64,000 bases of DNA from the NCBI GenBank assembly GCA_021813805.1, contig JAKAJL010000001.1:62001-126000 (forward strand). The letters run 5' to 3'. A model generated the notes under the pieces. It did not search any database, had not been told where the DNA came from, and saw only the letters and a program-made list of their open reading frames with translations. Source of the DNA: Pseudomonadota bacterium (GTDB taxonomy: Bacteria > Pseudomonadota > Alphaproteobacteria > Rhizobiales > Beijerinckiaceae). Positions 53,526 to 61,860 of this stretch are shown here, one piece after another (within the stretch, counting starts at the first letter, position 1; each line of letters opens with the position of its first letter). The translations under genes and the position numbers were made by a program.

Positions 53526-55334
53526 TCACACGCAGGCCTGCGCGATCGCCTCCAGAAAAATCTCGCCAAAAGCCACGATCTTGCGGTCGCCGACACCATA
53601 AATGTCGCGCAATTCGTCGAGAGTCGCCGGGCGCCGGTCGGCCATTTCCATGAGCGTCCGGTCGGCGAAGATCATATAGGCGGCGACGCCCTGTTCCTGG
53701 GCGATCTCGCGCCGCAATTTGCGCAAAATCTCGAAGATCGGGTTTTCGCCCTGCGCCGGCGTCCCGCCGCGCGGGGCCTTCCGCGCCCTGTCGCGGCTTT
53801 TTTCGCGCGGCGCGTCGGCGCGCAGCATAAAAATCTCGTGTCCGCGCAGGATCGCCTCGCCCTTTTCGGTCAAAGCGAAGCCGCCATGCTCCGCGCTGGC
53901 CGTGCGCAAAGCCCCGGCGGCGAAGAGTTGCCGGAAGGTCGAGGCCCATTCCTGCTTGTTGCATTCGGCGCCAACCCCGAAGGTCTTGAGACCGTCGTGT
54001 CCGTTGCGGCGCAGGGCGTCGCTGTCCGCGCCGATCAGCAGATCGGCAAGATAGTTCAGGCCGAAACGCTGGCCGGTGCGAAAGACGGCTGAAAGCGCCT
54101 TCCGCGCCTCGATCGAGCCGTCGCGGACCAGAATCTCCCCGCGGCAGACGTCGCAGGCGCCGCAGGGCGGGGCCTGTTCGTTGAAATGGCCGAGAAGAAT
54201 CTGGCGCCGGCAGGCGGCCGCCTCGCAGAGAGCGGCCAGCGCCGAAAGCCGCTGATGCTCGAAGCGGCGGCGCTCGTCGGAAATGTCCTTTTCGTCAATC
54301 TGCCGACGCCGCAAAGCCATGTCCTCCAGGCCATAGAGCGTCAGGGTGTCGGCGGGCAGGCCATCGCGCCCGGCGCGGCCGATTTCCTGATAATAGGCTT
54401 CAATGCTCGAGGGCATGTCGGCATGGGCGACGAAACGCACGTCCGGCTTGTTGACCCCCATGCCGAAGGCGACGGTCGCGAAGGCGATGACGCCGTCCTC
54501 GCGCAGAAAGCGGTCCTGATTGGCGTTGCGCCGCCCCTGGTCGAGACCTGCGTGATAAGCCACGGTCTCGAACGCCTGTTCGGCGAAAAAATCGGCGAGC
54601 CGCTCGGCCCCGGCGCGCGTGGCGCAATAGACGATCCCGCTTTGCCCCCGTCGCGCGCTCAGAAAACGCTGTAATTGTTTGCGCGGCTGGTCCTTGGCGG
54701 CGAATTTCAGCGAAATATTGGGCCGGTCGAAAGAATGAACGAAAATTTGTGGCCAGGCGCCGAACAGTCTTTCGCCGATTTCGGCGCGCGTGGCGGAATC
54801 GGCGGTGGCGGTGAAGGCGACCGCCTGAACCGCGCCGATCCTTTCCACGCTTTCGCGGATCAGCCGATATTCGGGCCGGAAATCATGGCCCCATTCGCAG
54901 ATGCAATGAGCCTCGTCCACCGCGACGCGGCGCACATTTGCGCGCGAAAGGGCCTCTGTCAGGCCGTCGAGCGCCAGCCGCTCGGGCGAAATGTAAAGCA
55001 GTTTGAGCGCGCCGGCGCGGATGTCGCGCCAGATTTGCCCGGCTTCCGCCTCTCCAGTCATGGAATTGAGCGTGGCGGCGGGAACGCCGAGGGCTCGCAT
55101 TTGGCCCACCTGGTCGCGCATCAGAGCAATGAGCGGCGAGACCACCAGGGTCAGACCGTCGTCAAGCAGCGCGGGCAACTGGTAGCACAGGCTCTTGCCC
55201 GAACCGGTCGGCATCACCGCCAGCACCGGCCCGCCGCAAAGAATGGCGCCGACGATCTCCTCCTGACCTGGCCGGAAATCCTCGAAGCCAAAGACTTTTT
55301 TCAAAATTATCTTTGCTTGGGCCAAATCCGTCAT
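53526..55334 (-). CDS. recQ: ATP-dependent DNA helicase RecQ
   Basis: 602 residues. Superfamily 2 helicase: Walker A PTGSGKS (42-48), DEAH-type box AVDEAHCICEWGHDFRPEY, then motifs IV-VI (VAFGMGVNKPDVRF; QEIGRAGRDG), a zinc-binding RQC part (GACDVC), and a C-terminal HRDC domain (TLDELRDIYGVGDRKIVAFGE). Unwinds DNA during recombination and replication-fork repair. Its ATG overlaps the recF stop (ATGA), so they are coupled. Confidence 0.95.
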   Translation of the reverse strand: MTDLAQAKIILKKVFGFEDFRPGQEEIVGAILCGGPVLAVMPTGSGKSLCYQLPALLDDGLTLVVSPLIALMRDQVGQMRALGVPAATLNSMTGEAEAGQIWRDIRAGALKLLYISPERLALDGLTEALSRANVRRVAVDEAHCICEWGHDFRPEYRLIRESVERIGAVQAVAFTATADSATRAEIGERLFGAWPQIFVHSFDRPNISLKFAAKDQPRKQLQRFLSARRGQSGIVYCATRAGAERLADFFAEQAFETVAYHAGLDQGRRNANQDRFLREDGVIAFATVAFGMGVNKPDVRFVAHADMPSSIEAYYQEIGRAGRDGLPADTLTLYGLEDMALRRRQIDEKDISDERRRFEHQRLSALAALCEAAACRRQILLGHFNEQAPPCGACDVCRGEILVRDGSIEARKALSAVFRTGQRFGLNYLADLLIGADSDALRRNGHDGLKTFGVGAECNKQEWASTFRQLFAAGALRTASAEHGGFALTEKGEAILRGHEIFMLRADAPREKSRDRARKAPRGGTPAQGENPIFEILRKLRREIAQEQGVAAYMIFADRTLMEMADRRPATLDELRDIYGVGDRKIVAFGEIFLEAIAQACV

Positions 55335-56509
55335 GACGCCTCCGCGCGCGAAAGGGGCGAAACAACGCCGCAGGCCACCCCGAAAATATCGGCGCGGCCA
55401 TGGAGGTCGTCGAACAAGGCGGCGTCGGCCCCGGTCAACCAGATCTGGCCGCCGAGGAGGCCGAGCGCGTCGAACAGGGCGCGGCGGCGGCGTGGATCGA
55501 AATGGGCGGCGATCTCGTCGAGCAGGACGAGCGGCGCGATTCCGCTCATCGCGGCGACCAGTTTCGCGTGAGCGAGCGCCAGTCCGACCAGCAGCGCCTT
55601 CTGCTCGCCGGTCGAGGCGCGACGGGCCTCGCACTGCTTGGGGCCGTGGCGCACAACCAGGTCGCTGGCCTGCGGCCCGATCAGCGTCCTTCCGGCGGCG
55701 GCGTCGCGCGCGCGATTGTCGCGCAACAGGGCGCGGAAATTGTCTTCGGCTTCGAGCGCGGGGCGCCCGGCGACGAGGGCGTCTATTTCGCCTTCCAACG
55801 CGATATCGGCCCAGGGAAAGGGCGAGTCCTCGTCGCGCCCCGCCGCGATCAGCGCGGCGAGCCTTTCCACCGTCTCGCGCCGGGCGGCGGCGACGGCGAC
55901 GCCGAGTTCGGCGATTTCGCGCTCGGCGGCGTCAAGCCAGATCCTCTCGCCGCGCCGCTCTTCGAGCAGGCGGTTGCGGTTGCGGAGCGCCCGCTCCAGC
56001 GCGCCGACCCGCGCGCCGTGCTCGCTGTCCACCGCCAGCACCAGCCGGTCGAGGAAGCGGCGCCGCTCCCCGGCGGGTCCGGTGAAAAGCCCGTCCATGG
56101 CGGGGGTGAGCCAGACAATGCGGACATGGTCGGCGAAGGCGCGGGAGGAGGCGACAGGCTCGCGGTCGATGCGGAATTTTTTCTGGACGCCGTCCGGCGC
56201 GGCTTCGACGCCGGTCCCCAGTTGCAGCGGGCCGCCCGCCTCGCCGGTCAGCTCCAAGGATATGGCGTAGCCGCCGCCGCCGCCTTCGCGGGCCAGATCG
56301 GCGTTTTCAGCGCGCCGCAGGCCCCGCCCGGGGGTGAAAAGAGAGATCGCTTCGAGCAGATTGGTCTTGCCCGCGCCGTTTTCGCCCGAGAGCGCCGCGA
56401 TCGGGCTCGAAACCCGCAAATCGAGCGCGCCGTAGGAACGGAAATCCATCAGCGACACCCGGCGGATCATAGGCGCGCGAAGGCTGGAATCGCCGGCGAG
56501 GTGAATCAT
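55331..56509 (-). CDS. recF: DNA replication/repair protein RecF
   Basis: 392 residues. ABC/SMC-like ATPase: Walker A GENGAGKTN (42-50) and, near the C-terminus, the signature region (STGEQKALLVGLALAHAKL) and Walker B (PLVLLDEIAAHFDP). Loads RecA on gapped DNA with RecOR. ATG 56509 is used; an internal ATG at 56470 (MIRRVSL) is a possible alternative start close to the usual family N-terminus. Genes dnaA/dnaN/gyrB, often nearby, are not in this window. Confidence 0.92.
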   Translation of the reverse strand: MIHLAGDSSLRAPMIRRVSLMDFRSYGALDLRVSSPIAALSGENGAGKTNLLEAISLFTPGRGLRRAENADLAREGGGGGYAISLELTGEAGGPLQLGTGVEAAPDGVQKKFRIDREPVASSRAFADHVRIVWLTPAMDGLFTGPAGERRRFLDRLVLAVDSEHGARVGALERALRNRNRLLEERRGERIWLDAAEREIAELGVAVAAARRETVERLAALIAAGRDEDSPFPWADIALEGEIDALVAGRPALEAEDNFRALLRDNRARDAAAGRTLIGPQASDLVVRHGPKQCEARRASTGEQKALLVGLALAHAKLVAAMSGIAPLVLLDEIAAHFDPRRRRALFDALGLLGGQIWLTGADAALFDDLHGRADIFGVACGVVSPLSRAEAS

Positions 56510-56691
56510 GGGCCGCTTTTAGCGCCAGCGGCGCGGCGCGGCCAGAGGCGGACGCCTTCACGGCGCAGCTTCGTCCCCGAAACCGCGAAAAATCAGCTTC
56601 GGGGCTTGATCGCGGCGCGCAAATTTGGCATAGGACCGGCTCCGATTTCCGGCTGAGGGAGAACCCCGGCCAATTGTTTCCGGGGTAGAAC

Positions 56692-56817
56692 ATGAAAGTC
56701 CGCAACTCTCTCAAGTCCCTGCGCGCGCGTCACCGCGACAATCAGTTGGTCCGCCGCAAGGGCCGCGTCTATATCATCAACAAGACGCAGAAGCGCTACA
56801 AGGCCCGCCAGGGCTGA
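56692..56817 (+). CDS. rpmJ: Ribosomal protein bL36
   Basis: 41 residues, Arg/Lys-rich ([20 protein letters not shown], then [19 protein letters not shown]). This is the C-minus paralogue type, without the four zinc-binding residues. A hairpin (CCCCGG...CCGGGG) lies in the 5' leader at 56664-56685 just before the start and could influence translation. A rho-independent terminator follows 30 bases after the stop. Confidence 0.96.
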   Translation: MKVRNSLKSLRARHRDNQLVRRKGRVYIINKTQKRYKARQG

Positions 56818-56847
56818 AAAGTCGCGGCGCTCGACGCCAGAATATGC

Positions 56848-56878
56848 AACCCCGGCGCCTCCGCCGGGGTTTTGTTTT
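56848..56878 (+). terminator. Rho-independent terminator after rpmJ
   Basis: AACCCCGGCG / CGCCGGGGTT with a four-base loop, then TTGTTTT. It ends just before the ATG of the DUF1810 gene. Confidence 0.85.
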
Positions 56879-56881
56879 GCC

Positions 56882-57310
56882 ATGACCGACGACCCTTTCG
56901 ATCTCCAGCGTTTCGTCGCCGCCCAGGACGGCGTCTATCGGCAGGCCTGCGCGGAATTGCGCGGCGGGCGAAAGCGCAGCCATTGGATGTGGTTCGTCTT
57001 TCCCCAGATTGCCGGCCTCGGCTTCAGCCCCATCGCCCAATTCTACGCGCTGTCTTCGCTCGACGAGGCCCGCGCCTTTCTCGCCCATCCCGTGCTGGGG
57101 CCCCGCCTGCGGGAATGCGCGGATCTGGTGAACCGCATCGAAGGCAGGAGCCTTTACGATATTTTCGGCGATCCCGACGAGATGAAGTTTCGATCGTCGA
57201 TGACCTTGTTCGAGCGCGCCGCGCCCGAGGAGCCGCTTTTTGCGCGCGCGCTCGAAAAATTCTGCGGCGGCGTCCGCGATCCGCTCACGCTGGAGAAACT
57301 CAGGGGTTGA
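56882..57310 (+). CDS. DUF1810 family protein
   Basis: 142 residues. Family pattern: DPFDLQRFVAAQD, KRSHWMWFVFPQIAGLGFSPIAQFYAL, LAHPVLGPRLRECADLV and DEMKFRSSMTLFERAAPEEPLFARAL. A small alpha-helical cytosolic protein of unknown biochemical role (related to calpastatin-annotated proteins, a misleading name). The ATG lies immediately after the rpmJ terminator, without an obvious Shine-Dalgarno. Confidence 0.9.
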   Translation: MTDDPFDLQRFVAAQDGVYRQACAELRGGRKRSHWMWFVFPQIAGLGFSPIAQFYALSSLDEARAFLAHPVLGPRLRECADLVNRIEGRSLYDIFGDPDEMKFRSSMTLFERAAPEEPLFARALEKFCGGVRDPLTLEKLRG

Positions 57311-57352
57311 GAGGCCATTGGCGGCGGCGCGAAAAAGAGCTTTAATCGTGGC

Positions 57353-57940
57353 ATGTCGGTGCGTCCGCTTCTGTTTTTCCCCGTTGTCGCGGCTCTCGTT
57401 TTGGCGGCGCCCTGCCGCGCCGCCTCTGGCGATCGGCCGCCGGCCGCCGCCCAGACGCGGACAAAAATCCTCGACAAGATGTTCAAGGAACTTGGCGAGG
57501 CGCCCGACGCCAAAGCGGCCGCGCCGATCCGCGCCATCATCGAGAAACTATGGAGCCGGTCGGGCTCGCCGACCGCCGATCTGCTGATGGCGCGCGCGGA
57601 AAGCCTGCTCAAGGCCGATATGCCGGCGCAGGCGGGGGCTTTGCTCGACGAGGTCGTCAAGCTCTACCCAGACTGGACGCTCGGCTGGCGCCTGCGGGCG
57701 CAATCGGCCCTGATGCAGGGCGACAGCGAGGGCGCCATGCTCGATCTCGATCACGCCTTGAGCGTCGACCCGCGCAATTTCGAGATCATGGCCGATCTCG
57801 CCCATCTGATGCGCGCCGCCGGCCGCGACGCGCCGGCGCTGGAGCTTTTGCGCCGAGCCCTGAGCTTCGATCCCCGCAACGACGAGTTGCGGCGCGAGGC
57901 GGGCGAGTTGCAGCGCCAGATCGACGGACGGAAAATCTGA
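57353..57940 (+). CDS. Exported tetratricopeptide-repeat protein
   Basis: 195 residues. A signal peptide (residues 1-24) is followed by at least three TPR-like helix pairs (residues ~68-190), with typical spacing: ADLLMARAESLLKADMPAQA, GWRLRAQSALMQGDSEGA, EIMADLAHLMRAAGRDAPA and a last partial one. Periplasmic scaffold or adaptor; partner unknown. ATG after a 42-base gap from the DUF1810 gene. Family-level description only. Confidence 0.85.
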   Translation: MSVRPLLFFPVVAALVLAAPCRAASGDRPPAAAQTRTKILDKMFKELGEAPDAKAAAPIRAIIEKLWSRSGSPTADLLMARAESLLKADMPAQAGALLDEVVKLYPDWTLGWRLRAQSALMQGDSEGAMLDLDHALSVDPRNFEIMADLAHLMRAAGRDAPALELLRRALSFDPRNDELRREAGELQRQIDGRKI

Positions 57941-57955
57941 CCCGGGCGAAACGAT

Positions 57956-58480
57956 TCAGGCGCGCGACCTGGCCGTCCCGCGCCGCGCCGGCCCGACGCG
58001 CGATTCGACCGCGCGCTTGAGTTCAGGCCGCAGCCCGACAGCAAAAAGCAGTTCGCACAGGACGAAAAGCGGGCCGATCGCCAAGCCGATGAGGTCGTCG
58101 GCAAAGGCCGGTTTGCGGCCTTCCCAGGCATGGCCGATGAACTGGATGATCCAGCCGGCGACAAAGGTGCTGGAGCCCGCCAGCAGCCATTCGCGCGTCG
58201 GCAGCGCCCCGGCCCATGCGCCCAGGATCGCCGCCAGCAGAAGCGGAAACGCCATGAGGGCGCCGAGGACGACATCGAGCTTCAGATAATAGGCGGCGGC
58301 GACCGCGGCGATCGCCAGCGCCGGGGTGAGAGAAACGCCCCCGGCCAGCAACGCCGGGCGCCCGAGCAAGACGGCCACGGCCACGACGATTAGGGGAATG
58401 CCAACGAAATGGGTGGCGATATTGCGCGGGTCGCGGTGATAGGCCGCATAGTGCGACAGAACGTCCACAAGCGATCTCAT
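57956..58480 (-). CDS. Mpo1/DUF962-like membrane protein
   Basis: 174 residues. Four hydrophobic stretches (~25-45, 50-66, 70-92 and 103-120), a conserved LSHYAAYHRDPRNIATHFVGIPL start and GWIIQFIGHAWEGRKPAF. This matches the YGL010w/Mpo1 family; the yeast member is an Fe(II)-dependent dioxygenase for alpha-oxidation of 2-hydroxy fatty acids, and the His residues of HYAAYHRD, THF and FIGHAWEGRKP are conserved here. Bacterial function is by analogy only. Confidence 0.85.
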   Translation of the reverse strand: MRSLVDVLSHYAAYHRDPRNIATHFVGIPLIVVAVAVLLGRPALLAGGVSLTPALAIAAVAAAYYLKLDVVLGALMAFPLLLAAILGAWAGALPTREWLLAGSSTFVAGWIIQFIGHAWEGRKPAFADDLIGLAIGPLFVLCELLFAVGLRPELKRAVESRVGPARRGTARSRA

Positions 58481-58755
58481 GCGCGCCTCCCGCTCCAGGG
58501 CCGGACGACGATTGCCGCCGCTTCGTCAACCTTTGGCGCGCGCGCCCGGTTCCTTCACGCTGAAAAGACATTTCGCGGGCCGGTCGCGTTCTTCGCGCCT
58601 CGCATCGGCGATCGGCGCGGAGCGCCATCGCGGCAAGGCGGCGTCTGCGCTCCCGCAATTGACCCGGAAATGAATCAAACCAATTATCGTTCGACGCGTT
58701 ATGCGAGAGAAACCGCGTCCACCCAAAAAAGCAACGACGCGGCGGGAGGAAAGAC

Positions 58756-59052
58756 ATGTGTCATTTTTTCGCCAGCCAGCATCCCGACAGCTACGCCTTC
58801 GAGACGCGGTCGATCCGGCTCAACGGCCAATCGACCAGCATCAGGCTGGAAAAGATTTTCTGGCGGATCCTCGAACAGATCGCCAGCCGGCAGGGTCTGA
58901 GCGTGCCGCGCTTCATTTCCACGCTGCATGGCGAAGTGCTCAATCTTTGGGGCGAGGTCGCCAATTTCACCTCGCATTTGCGCTGCATCTGCCTCGTCGC
59001 GCTCGAAACCGGGCCCGAGGCGGCGGAGATCGACGACCGGCGGGTGGCCTGA
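58756..59052 (+). CDS. Ribbon-helix-helix domain protein
   Basis: 98 residues. The central part (RSIRLNGQSTSIRLEKIFWRILEQIASRQGLSVPRFISTLHGEV) is the RHH_4-type ribbon-helix-helix DNA-binding fold: a basic strand followed by two helices. The MCHFFASQ start is short and Cys/His-bearing. Likely a small autoregulating repressor or accessory DNA-binding protein. ATG with GGGAGGA upstream. It stands alone between the Mpo1-like gene and a VOC-family gene; target unknown. Confidence 0.8.
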   Translation: MCHFFASQHPDSYAFETRSIRLNGQSTSIRLEKIFWRILEQIASRQGLSVPRFISTLHGEVLNLWGEVANFTSHLRCICLVALETGPEAAEIDDRRVA

Positions 59053-59167
59053 CAAATTTTGACGATTCGTAACAGCCGGATACCACCCGCCCGCCTTCAG
59101 CCTCGCTAATCTGTCCTTCGCGTTGATCGCCGCCAAGGGGCGGCCTTGCCGACGGGAACGGAGCAAG

Positions 59168-59563
59168 ATGGCGAAGGCGATACACACGATGATCCGCGTT
59201 CTCGACGAACAGCGGGCGGTGGAATTCTATGACAAGGCGTTCGGGCTGAAACCTTCCAGCCGCCTCGATTTCCCCACGTTCACCCTCATCTATCTGCGCA
59301 ACCCGGAAGCCGATTTCGAGATCGAGCTCACGGTCAACAAGGACCGCGCGGAGCCCTATTCGCACGGGGAAGGCTATGGCCACATCGCCTTCGTGGTGGA
59401 CGATCTCGCCGCCGAACACGCGCGCTTCCAGACGCTCGGCCTCAACCCGCTCGACATCAAGGAATTCAAGCCGGACGGCCATCTGATCGCCCGGTTTTTC
59501 TTCGTGCAGGACCCGGACGGGTACAAGATCGAAGTCCTGGAGCGGCATGGTCATTACCAGTGA
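59168..59563 (+). CDS. Glyoxalase/VOC family protein
   Basis: 131 residues with two beta-alpha-beta-beta-beta modules of the vicinal-oxygen-chelate fold. Metal ligand positions (His in KAIHTMIRVLD, Glu in FEIELTVN, His in GHIAFVV and Glu in KIEVLERH) match lactoylglutathione lyase (GloA). The length fits GloA. ATG with GGAG five bases upstream. Cytosolic methylglyoxal detoxification is the likely role. Confidence 0.85.
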   Translation: MAKAIHTMIRVLDEQRAVEFYDKAFGLKPSSRLDFPTFTLIYLRNPEADFEIELTVNKDRAEPYSHGEGYGHIAFVVDDLAAEHARFQTLGLNPLDIKEFKPDGHLIARFFFVQDPDGYKIEVLERHGHYQ

Positions 59564-59649
59564 ATTTGCGGGCGTTGTCGCCCGCGACGTCGAGAAGCCC
59601 GAAAAGGGCCGCCGCGAAACGACCGAAACATCGGAATGGAGGAAGCAAG

Positions 59650-60201
59650 ATGCTTGAACGTCATGGGGCGCACTGCGCGCCTCAATCGCCGGGCCGCCGG
59701 CTGTTTTTGCGGCGCTCGTCGGAAATGGCCTTCGCGGCGGCGGTCGCCATCGGCTCGGGGGGCGCGCTGATCAACGCCACCGAAGCCTGGGGGCTCGAGG
59801 TCAAGGGCTTGAAGCCCGAGACCATGAAGACCCTGATCCTGATGTCGCGCGACATTTATCCGCACGACCGCATCCCCGACCGCAACTACGCCATCGCCGC
59901 CAAGCCCTTCGACGAAAAGGCCGCCGCCGATCCCAAGCAGAAGGCGATGTTCGAGAACGGCGTCGCGGAGTTGGACATGCTCGCCGGTCCCGGCGGCTAT
60001 GTCGGCCTCGGCTGGGAGGCGGACCGCGTCGCCGTGCTGCACAAGATTTCCGATACGCCGATGTTCGAGGCTGTGCGCTCGACCCTTGTGGTCTCGCTCT
60101 ACAACCAGAAGGAGATCTGGCCGATCTTTGGCTATGAGGGCGAGTCCTTTTCCAAGGGCGGCTATATTCATCGCGGTTTCAACGACCTCGATTGGTTGTG
60201 A
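59650..60201 (+). CDS. Tat-exported small subunit of a GMC dehydrogenase
   Basis: 183 residues. A twin-arginine-like signal (GRRLFLRRSSEMAFAAAVA, residues ~19-38) targets it to the Tat system. The rest (MKTLILMSRDIYPHDRIPDR; PIFGYEGESFSKGGYIHRGF) resembles the gluconate 2-dehydrogenase subunit 3 family. Such subunits have no cofactor; they export and stabilise the FAD subunit, encoded next. ATG with GGAGGAAGC upstream. Confidence 0.8.
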   Translation: MLERHGAHCAPQSPGRRLFLRRSSEMAFAAAVAIGSGGALINATEAWGLEVKGLKPETMKTLILMSRDIYPHDRIPDRNYAIAAKPFDEKAAADPKQKAMFENGVAELDMLAGPGGYVGLGWEADRVAVLHKISDTPMFEAVRSTLVVSLYNQKEIWPIFGYEGESFSKGGYIHRGFNDLDWL

Positions 60202-60225
60202 ACGGGCGGGATCGAGGAGAAAACC

Positions 60226-61797
60226 ATGGCTGCGAAATTCGACTTCAACGATGACAACGTCGTCGTCATCATCGGTTCGGGCGCCGGCGGCGGCACGGTT
60301 GGCAACGAACTCGCCCAGAAAGGCGTCAATGTCGTCGTGCTGGAAGCGGGAAAGCGCTACGACATCACCGATTTCATCAACGACGAATGGGCGAGCTTCG
60401 CCCAGCTTGCCTGGACCGACGCGCGCACGACCTCGGGCACCTGGCGGGTGGCGAAGAATTTCCCCAATCTGCCCGCCTGGATCGTCAAGGCGGTCGGCGG
60501 AACCAGCATCCATTGGGCGGGCGCGTCGCTGCGCCTCCAGGCGCATGAACTCAAGGCATTGACGACCTATGGACATGTCGCCGGCGCCAATCTGCTCGAC
60601 TGGCCGCTGACTCTCGAAGAACTCGAGCCCTATTACGCCCGCGCCGAGGACAAAATGGGCGTGACCCGCACCAATGGCATCCCCGGACTTCCCGGCAACA
60701 ATAACTTCAAGGTGTTCCACGCCGGCGCGGAAAAGATCGGCTACAAGGACTGCGACACCGGCCACATGGCGATCAATTCGCAGCCGCGCGACGACCGCAA
60801 CGCCTGTCAGCAGACAGGCTTCTGCTTCCAGGGCTGTAAATGGGGCGCCAAATGGTCGACGCTGTACACCGAAATCCCCAAGGGCGAGAAAACCGGCCAT
60901 ATGGAGGTGCGCTCGGAATCCCGAGTGCTGCGCATCGAGCATGACGACGATGGCAAGGTGAAGGCGGTGGTTTACGTTGACAAGGACGGAAACCACCAGC
61001 GGCAGAAGGCGCGCGTCGTCTGCGTCGCCGGCAATTCGATCGAAAGCCCGCGGATCCTGCTCAATTCAGCCTCCTCGAAATTCCCCGACGGCCTCGCCAA
61101 TTCTTCCGGTCAGGTCGGGCGCAATTACATGCGCCACACCACCGGTTCGGTCTATGCCGTGTTCGAGAAGCCGGTCCACATGTATCGCGGCACCACCATG
61201 GCCGGCGTCATCCGCGACGAGGCGCGCCACGACCCGAGCCGCGGCTTTGTCGGCGGCTACGAGTTCGAGACGCTCTCTCTCGGCATACCGTTCATGGCCG
61301 CCTTCCTCGATCCGGGCGCCTGGGGCCGGTCCTTCACCAGCGCCATGGACGATTATCCCAACATGGCCGGCCTGTGGATCGTCGGCGAGGACATGCCGCA
61401 GGAAACCAACCGGGTCACGCTCAGTGCGACGGTCAAGGACGCTTTCGGCCTGCCCGTCGCCGACGTCCATTTCGACGATCATCCGAACGACGTGGCGATG
61501 CGCAACCACGCCTACGCCCAGGGGACGAGGCTCTATGACGCGGTCGGCGCGATCCGCACCTTGCCGACGCCGCCCTATCCCTCGACCCATAATCTCGGCA
61601 CCAACCGGATGAGCGAGAAGCCGCGCGACGGCGTGGTCAACAAATGGGGACAGTCGCACGACATCAAGAATCTGTTCGTTTCCGACGGCAGCCAGTTCAC
61701 CACCGGCGGCGCGGAAAACCCGACCTTGACCATCGTGACCCTGGCGATCCGCCAAGCCGAATATATCGCTTCGCAGATGACGGCGCGCGCAATCTGA
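60226..61797 (+). CDS. FAD-dependent GMC oxidoreductase (sugar/alcohol dehydrogenase subunit)
   Basis: 523 residues. FAD motif IIGSGAGGGTVGNE (~residues 14-27), GGTSIHWAGASLR (the segment near the flavin), and the C-terminal GMC active-site part (STHNLGTNRMSE, GSQFTTGGAENPT). It lacks its own signal peptide and should travel with the Tat subunit 24 bases upstream as a hitchhiker. Related complexes also have a multi-haem cytochrome c subunit; none lies in this window. Substrate (gluconate, sorbitol, other polyol) not determinable. A terminator follows. Confidence 0.88.
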   Translation: MAAKFDFNDDNVVVIIGSGAGGGTVGNELAQKGVNVVVLEAGKRYDITDFINDEWASFAQLAWTDARTTSGTWRVAKNFPNLPAWIVKAVGGTSIHWAGASLRLQAHELKALTTYGHVAGANLLDWPLTLEELEPYYARAEDKMGVTRTNGIPGLPGNNNFKVFHAGAEKIGYKDCDTGHMAINSQPRDDRNACQQTGFCFQGCKWGAKWSTLYTEIPKGEKTGHMEVRSESRVLRIEHDDDGKVKAVVYVDKDGNHQRQKARVVCVAGNSIESPRILLNSASSKFPDGLANSSGQVGRNYMRHTTGSVYAVFEKPVHMYRGTTMAGVIRDEARHDPSRGFVGGYEFETLSLGIPFMAAFLDPGAWGRSFTSAMDDYPNMAGLWIVGEDMPQETNRVTLSATVKDAFGLPVADVHFDDHPNDVAMRNHAYAQGTRLYDAVGAIRTLPTPPYPSTHNLGTNRMSEKPRDGVVNKWGQSHDIKNLFVSDGSQFTTGGAENPTLTIVTLAIRQAEYIASQMTARAI

Positions 61798-61821
61798 TCT
61801 CCCCGGATTGCGAAGCCTACT

Positions 61822-61854
61822 AAGCGCGGCGGGGCCAATCCGCCGCGCTTTTTT
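61822..61854 (+). terminator. Rho-independent terminator after the GMC dehydrogenase gene
   Basis: Perfect 11-bp stem AAGCGCGGCGG / CCGCCGCGCTT, seven-base loop, then TTTT. It lies between the convergent GMC and hemN genes. Confidence 0.88.
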
Positions 61855-61860
61855 CACGAC

